Shown here one piece after another: positions 60,552 to 64,000 of a DNA stretch of 64,000 bases (positions within the stretch are counted from its first letter, which is position 1; each line of letters starts with the position of its first letter). The notes under the pieces were generated by a model that did not search any database, was not told the DNA's origin, and was given only the letters and a program-made list of their open reading frames with translations. Location of the stretch: NCBI RefSeq assembly GCF_021223605.1, contig NZ_CP075175.1, forward strand, positions 4,543,501-4,607,500, read 5' to 3'. Source of the DNA: Paenibacillus sp. 481. GTDB taxonomy: Bacteria > Bacillota > Bacilli > Paenibacillales > Paenibacillaceae. A program made the translations under genes and the position numbers.

Positions 60552-62219
60552 GTGCGGTTTGACAATACGAAATGTGAGTGTGGTCATCAAAATGCGGTCG
60601 GAACCGTGCTATGTGAGGCTTGCGGCAAGCCGACGGTTGAGGAAATGATGCAGGAGGACAGTGTCCTCGAAATGCGCTATGACGGGGTGGCACGAAAGTC
60701 ACAGAAAGAAAATCCATCCTTACTTAATCGCGTCTGGAACTTTTTCTCTTCCGTTAAAATAGCGGTTATTATTATCGTCATTACGTTGATTAGTTCAACG
60801 TTCGGGACGATATACCCGCAAGAAAGTCAATTTATTAATATTGATGCATCCGTTTACTACAAAGAGAATTACGGTACACTTGGCCATATTTATTATTTGT
60901 TAGGCTTGTCCAATACGTATGAATCATGGTGGTTTATAACGCTGCTCGTCATGATCGGCGCTTCGCTTGTTGTGTGCAGCTTGGATCGCGTATTACCGTT
61001 GTACCGCGCATTACATAAACAAAAAGTGCGCAAGCACACGCAGTTTATTACGCGTCAGCGTGTAACCTACGGTACTCAAATTCAAGCCGACCAAACGGAA
61101 TGGCTATCGAATATGGAGACGGCGCTCAAGAAAAAAGGCTATAATGTCGTTCGAGATGAAGACGCTTTATTAGCGGAGAAGAATCGCTTTAGTCGCTGGG
61201 GCCCGTATATTAACCATATTGGCTTAATCGTATTTCTGCTCGCCGTGTTGGCACGCAACATTCCAGGCTGGCACATGGAGTATTATACGGGTTTTCCTCA
61301 AGGACAACCGGTTCCCATTCCAAGCACACCGTATTACTTTCAAAATGAGGAATTTATCGTTGAGTATTACAGTGCGGATGAGATGCCGGAGGAGTTTGCG
61401 AAGGAAGGTCGCATCATGGCGAAGCTGTATGAAACGAAGGGGACATTGTTCCGTTGCGTGGATAAGTGCGATGACCCGGTAGCTGAACCGGTGCTGGAAG
61501 AGGTGCACCGTCACAACATTCGAGTCAATCATCCCATGGTGTATGACAGTCTTTCCTTCTATCAATTTGGTTTCGATTTCACGCCGAAGCTCATTTCAGT
61601 CAAGCCGATTTTGTCGAACGTAGCTACAGGCGAGAAATACGGACAAATAGAAGTGAAGGTTAACAAGACAGAAACACATTATAAAGTTGGCCCGTACCAA
61701 TTAGAATTGCGGGAGAAATATCATGATTTTGGACTCGGTTCGGATGGCAAACCTACGAACAAATCCAATAAACCGAATGCGCCTGCGTTTGTGTTTATGA
61801 TTACAGGGCCCGGAATCGTCGCAACAGGCGAGCCTTATTTATATTTCCCGCTGCCTAAAGACAAGGTGCGATTCCAACAAGATATGTTGAATGGTGAAAT
61901 TGGAAAGAAGTTTAAACTCGAAGTCGACACGATGAACGATGTAACGTTCTCCGAATCGACAACCTATTTAACGGTGCGTAAAGATACAGCACTTCCGTTT
62001 GTATGGGTAGGGGCAGCAATAAGCATGATCGGCCTTATTATGGGTTTTTACTGGCAGCATCGTCGGATATGGTTGCGCTTGGATGGCGACCAGCTAGCAC
62101 TTGGGGCGCATACGAACAAGAATTGGTACGGTTTGCGTCATGAGGTAGCACGCGTAATGAAGACGATGGACCTGGAAGTTGATCCGAAGGCCATAGACCG
62201 TGGGGGGAATAAAGGGTGA
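60552..62219 (+). CDS. resB: Cytochrome c biogenesis protein ResB
   Basis: 555 aa, GTG start after GGAGAGGGG. ResB/Ccs1 family with transmembrane helices at about 68-90 (VKIAVIIIVITLISSTFG), 130-150, near 220 and near 490, and a large outside domain between. It handles haem delivery together with ResC. The first 25 residues hold Cys8, Cys10, Cys21 and Cys24 (CECG...CEACG), a zinc-ribbon-like motif. Its stop overlaps resC by 4 nt. Confidence 0.93.
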   Translation: MRFDNTKCECGHQNAVGTVLCEACGKPTVEEMMQEDSVLEMRYDGVARKSQKENPSLLNRVWNFFSSVKIAVIIIVITLISSTFGTIYPQESQFINIDASVYYKENYGTLGHIYYLLGLSNTYESWWFITLLVMIGASLVVCSLDRVLPLYRALHKQKVRKHTQFITRQRVTYGTQIQADQTEWLSNMETALKKKGYNVVRDEDALLAEKNRFSRWGPYINHIGLIVFLLAVLARNIPGWHMEYYTGFPQGQPVPIPSTPYYFQNEEFIVEYYSADEMPEEFAKEGRIMAKLYETKGTLFRCVDKCDDPVAEPVLEEVHRHNIRVNHPMVYDSLSFYQFGFDFTPKLISVKPILSNVATGEKYGQIEVKVNKTETHYKVGPYQLELREKYHDFGLGSDGKPTNKSNKPNAPAFVFMITGPGIVATGEPYLYFPLPKDKVRFQQDMLNGEIGKKFKLEVDTMNDVTFSESTTYLTVRKDTALPFVWVGAAISMIGLIMGFYWQHRRIWLRLDGDQLALGAHTNKNWYGLRHEVARVMKTMDLEVDPKAIDRGGNKG

Positions 62220-63475
62220 CTTTGTTAGAACTTAGTCAAGACGCGTATTTAGCGAGCTTCTTTATTTATTGTCTTGCTTTTATTTTGTTCGTATTTACGA
62301 TGGCTGGTACCAAGATGAAAGTGAAAGATACGGCTAGCCACGTCAAAAAGTGGGGGAACATCTCATTTGCGGTTACGATAATCGGTTTTGTATCGCAATT
62401 GATTTACTTTGCAACTCGTTGGATTGGCGGCGGACATATTCCTGTCAGCAACATGTATGAGTTCATGTCCTTCTTGGCGATGATGATTATCGCAGCTTTC
62501 CTTGTGATGTTTATGATTTATCGCTCTGCTGTACTTGGCGTATTTGCCGTTCCGCTTGCTTTCATTATTATGGCCTATGCTTCCGTCTTTCCGAGCGAAG
62601 TACAGCCATTGATTCCATCTTTGGACTCCATATGGATGATTTTGCACGTATCCTTGGCAGCAATAGGCTATGCCTTTTTCGCGGTCGGCTTCGTTGTCGG
62701 ATTAATGTATTTGCTTCGTACGGTACGTTGGGACGATGTGAAATACCGTACGCAGCAGCGTTGGCTCGAATTTGTACTGATTGTCGTCGTAATTACAATC
62801 GGATACATTTTCGTCATGTTCGGATTCCGTGCTGTTAATTATGAGGTTTCAATCGGCCAAAAAGTGGATGTCGTTGAAAATGGCCAAATTACGAGTAAAT
62901 TAGAAATGGTTAAGTATGAGATTCCACCGCTAATCGCACCGCATAATAGTGATGAAGCATCTCTAGAAGCAGTTCCTTCGTTACTAGGGTTGTCTCTTCC
63001 GCTTGTGGAAGCACCCGGCTGGATGGAAGGCGTCCACGCCGGACGTAAACTGAATACAGTCGTATTCTCTATCATTGCCGGATTATTATTATATGCTCTT
63101 ATTCGTCTTATTATTCGTAAACCGATTGCACGCGCTATTCATCCTATGCTTCAGTCAATGGACCCTGATGATCTGGATGAGATCAGTTACCGTGCAAATG
63201 CGATCGGATTCCCAATCTTTACACTTGGCGGACTTATCTTCGCTATGATTTGGGCGCATATTGCTTGGTCCCGCTTCTGGGGCTGGGATCCAAAAGAAGT
63301 ATGGGCGCTCGTTACTTGGTTGTTCTATAGCGCATATTTACACTTGCGCCTGTCACGTGGCTGGCACGGGACGAAATCGTCTTGGCTTGCCGTAATAGGC
63401 TTTATGATTGTATTATTTACATTGCTAGGCGTTAACTTGATTATTGCCGGTCTCCACTCCTATTCAGGAGTATAA
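62216..63475 (+). CDS. resC: Cytochrome c biogenesis protein ResC (CcsA family)
   Basis: 419 aa, GTG start in a GTGA overlap with resB. Multi-spanning protein with the haem-handling tryptophan-rich motif WSRFWGWDPKEVWAL near 350-365 and conserved histidines (HVSLAAIGYAFF, HLRLSRGWHG). Forms the cytochrome c synthase with ResB. Conserved next to resD. Confidence 0.94.
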   Translation: MTLLELSQDAYLASFFIYCLAFILFVFTMAGTKMKVKDTASHVKKWGNISFAVTIIGFVSQLIYFATRWIGGGHIPVSNMYEFMSFLAMMIIAAFLVMFMIYRSAVLGVFAVPLAFIIMAYASVFPSEVQPLIPSLDSIWMILHVSLAAIGYAFFAVGFVVGLMYLLRTVRWDDVKYRTQQRWLEFVLIVVVITIGYIFVMFGFRAVNYEVSIGQKVDVVENGQITSKLEMVKYEIPPLIAPHNSDEASLEAVPSLLGLSLPLVEAPGWMEGVHAGRKLNTVVFSIIAGLLLYALIRLIIRKPIARAIHPMLQSMDPDDLDEISYRANAIGFPIFTLGGLIFAMIWAHIAWSRFWGWDPKEVWALVTWLFYSAYLHLRLSRGWHGTKSSWLAVIGFMIVLFTLLGVNLIIAGLHSYSGV

Positions 63476-63594
63476 GAGAAATATCAGTGGTCTACTACAT
63501 TCAGTCATTGATCGTATAAGTAAGAAAAATGTGCGATGCGGCTCCTATTGAGTCGCTCGCACGTTGTCATTTTAATTTGGAAGGGGAGCTGCAC

Positions 63595-64000
63595 ATGTCC
63601 GAACAAGTAAACCGCATTCTGGTCGTAGATGACGAGGAACGTATTCGCCGACTGCTAAAAATGTACTTGGAGAAGGAAGGATACGAAATCGATGAGGCTG
63701 AAGATGGTGAAGTCGCGCTGCGCAAAGCGGTAAGTGAAGACTACGCGCTAATTTTACTCGATGTAATGCTTCCAGGCATGGATGGCGTTGAAATGTGTAC
63801 ACGCTTGCGTCAAGTAAAAGCAACACCAGTCATTATGTTGACGGCAAAAGGCGAAGAGATGAACCGCGTGCAAGGGTTTGAAGTTGGAGCTGACGATTAT
63901 GTCGTAAAGCCGTTCAGCCCGCGTGAAGTCATTTATCGGGTTAAAGCTGTACTGCGTCGCTCATCAGCAACTGCATTTTTGACCAATGATCCGAAAACGA
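63595..64000 (+). CDS. resD: Response regulator ResD (partial, cut at window end)
   Basis: First 135 codons. Receiver domain: VVDDEERIRRLL, phospho-acceptor Asp in LILLDVMLPGMDG, LTAKGEEMNRVQGFEVGADDY and KPFSPREV; the DNA-binding half lies outside. ResD with kinase ResE controls respiration and anaerobic genes. RBS AAGGGGAGC. The preceding 119-bp gap holds no gene. Confidence 0.95.
   Translation, partial: MSEQVNRILVVDDEERIRRLLKMYLEKEGYEIDEAEDGEVALRKAVSEDYALILLDVMLPGMDGVEMCTRLRQVKATPVIMLTAKGEEMNRVQGFEVGADDYVVKPFSPREVIYRVKAVLRRSSATAFLTNDPKT

Overview
The window is chromosomal DNA of an endospore-forming member of the Bacillales, most likely Paenibacillaceae. The evidence is the large number of sporulation genes (spoIVB, spo0A, spoIIM, dacF, spoIIAA-spoIIAB-sigF, spoVAA/AB/AF, dacB-spmA-spmB, ytfJ), strong GGAGG ribosome sites, frequent GTG and TTG starts, and a gene order that resembles Bacillus subtilis in blocks but differs at many joints (lysA-ppiB-rib-scpAB-dacB-res). 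The species cannot be named from sequence alone. Nearly everything is on the plus strand; only four genes (yqzF-like, prli42-like, tetR, mciZ-like) are on the minus strand. I see no tRNA, rRNA, CRISPR array, transposase, integron or prophage.

Layout. 1-6.7 kb: end of folD, xseA-xseB, ispA, dxs, a TlyA-type rRNA methyltransferase, a small membrane protein and argR. 6.8-11 kb: recN, spoIVB and spo0A; the spo0A leader holds an excellent sigma-H promoter bracketed by Spo0A boxes. 11-17 kb is the accessory part: a membrane-anchored GNAT-like protein, an alpha/beta hydrolase, an unknown acidic protein, a VanZ-RDD fusion and a His-rich/basic protein, each separated by its own terminator. 17-23 kb: yqzF-like gene, then the branched-chain 2-oxo acid dehydrogenase operon lpdV-bkdAA-bkdAB-bkdB, followed by lipB, which makes the lipoyl precursor that the E2 needs. 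23-30 kb: prli42-like micro-ORF, a PepT-like peptidase, a self-regulated tetR, an mciZ-like FtsZ inhibitor, nudF, an endonuclease Q homolog, spoIIM, fur, yqzK and xerD. 30-34 kb: nucleoside salvage deoB-punA-pdp.

34-39 kb holds a LytS-family sensor, a LytTR response regulator and a CstA-family transporter, the same three parts as the E. coli BtsS-BtsR-BtsT pyruvate system, with tandem 9-bp repeats in front of the sensor gene. 39-46 kb is forespore and germination biology: a small unknown gene, dacF, the spoIIA operon with its own sigma-H promoter, and spoVAA-spoVAB-spoVAF without the usual C, D and E cistrons. 46-53 kb: lysA, ppiB, a classical FMN riboswitch with an unusually long leader, and ribD-ribE-ribBA-ribH. 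53-64 kb: scpA-scpB, a UPF0173 metallo-hydrolase, ytfI-ytfJ, dacB-spmA-spmB, rluB, and the cytochrome c maturation/respiration operon resA-resB-resC-resD, the last cut by the window edge.

The genes link into a few programs. Spo0A and SigF launch sporulation; SpoIIM, SpoIVB, DacF/DacB, SpmA/B, YtfJ and SpoVA act in engulfment, cortex formation, signalling across the forespore, dehydration and germination; the MciZ-like peptide would block Z-rings in the mother cell. BkdB and LipB connect branched-chain amino acid breakdown (precursors of anteiso/iso fatty acids) to lipoylation. I found no clearly new multi-gene defence or mobile system. The most unusual items are the 9-bp repeat array and Gln-rich linker of the LytST-like pair, the insertion in XerD, the micro-ORFs, the split spoVA operon, the long FMN leader and the unrecognised accessory proteins.
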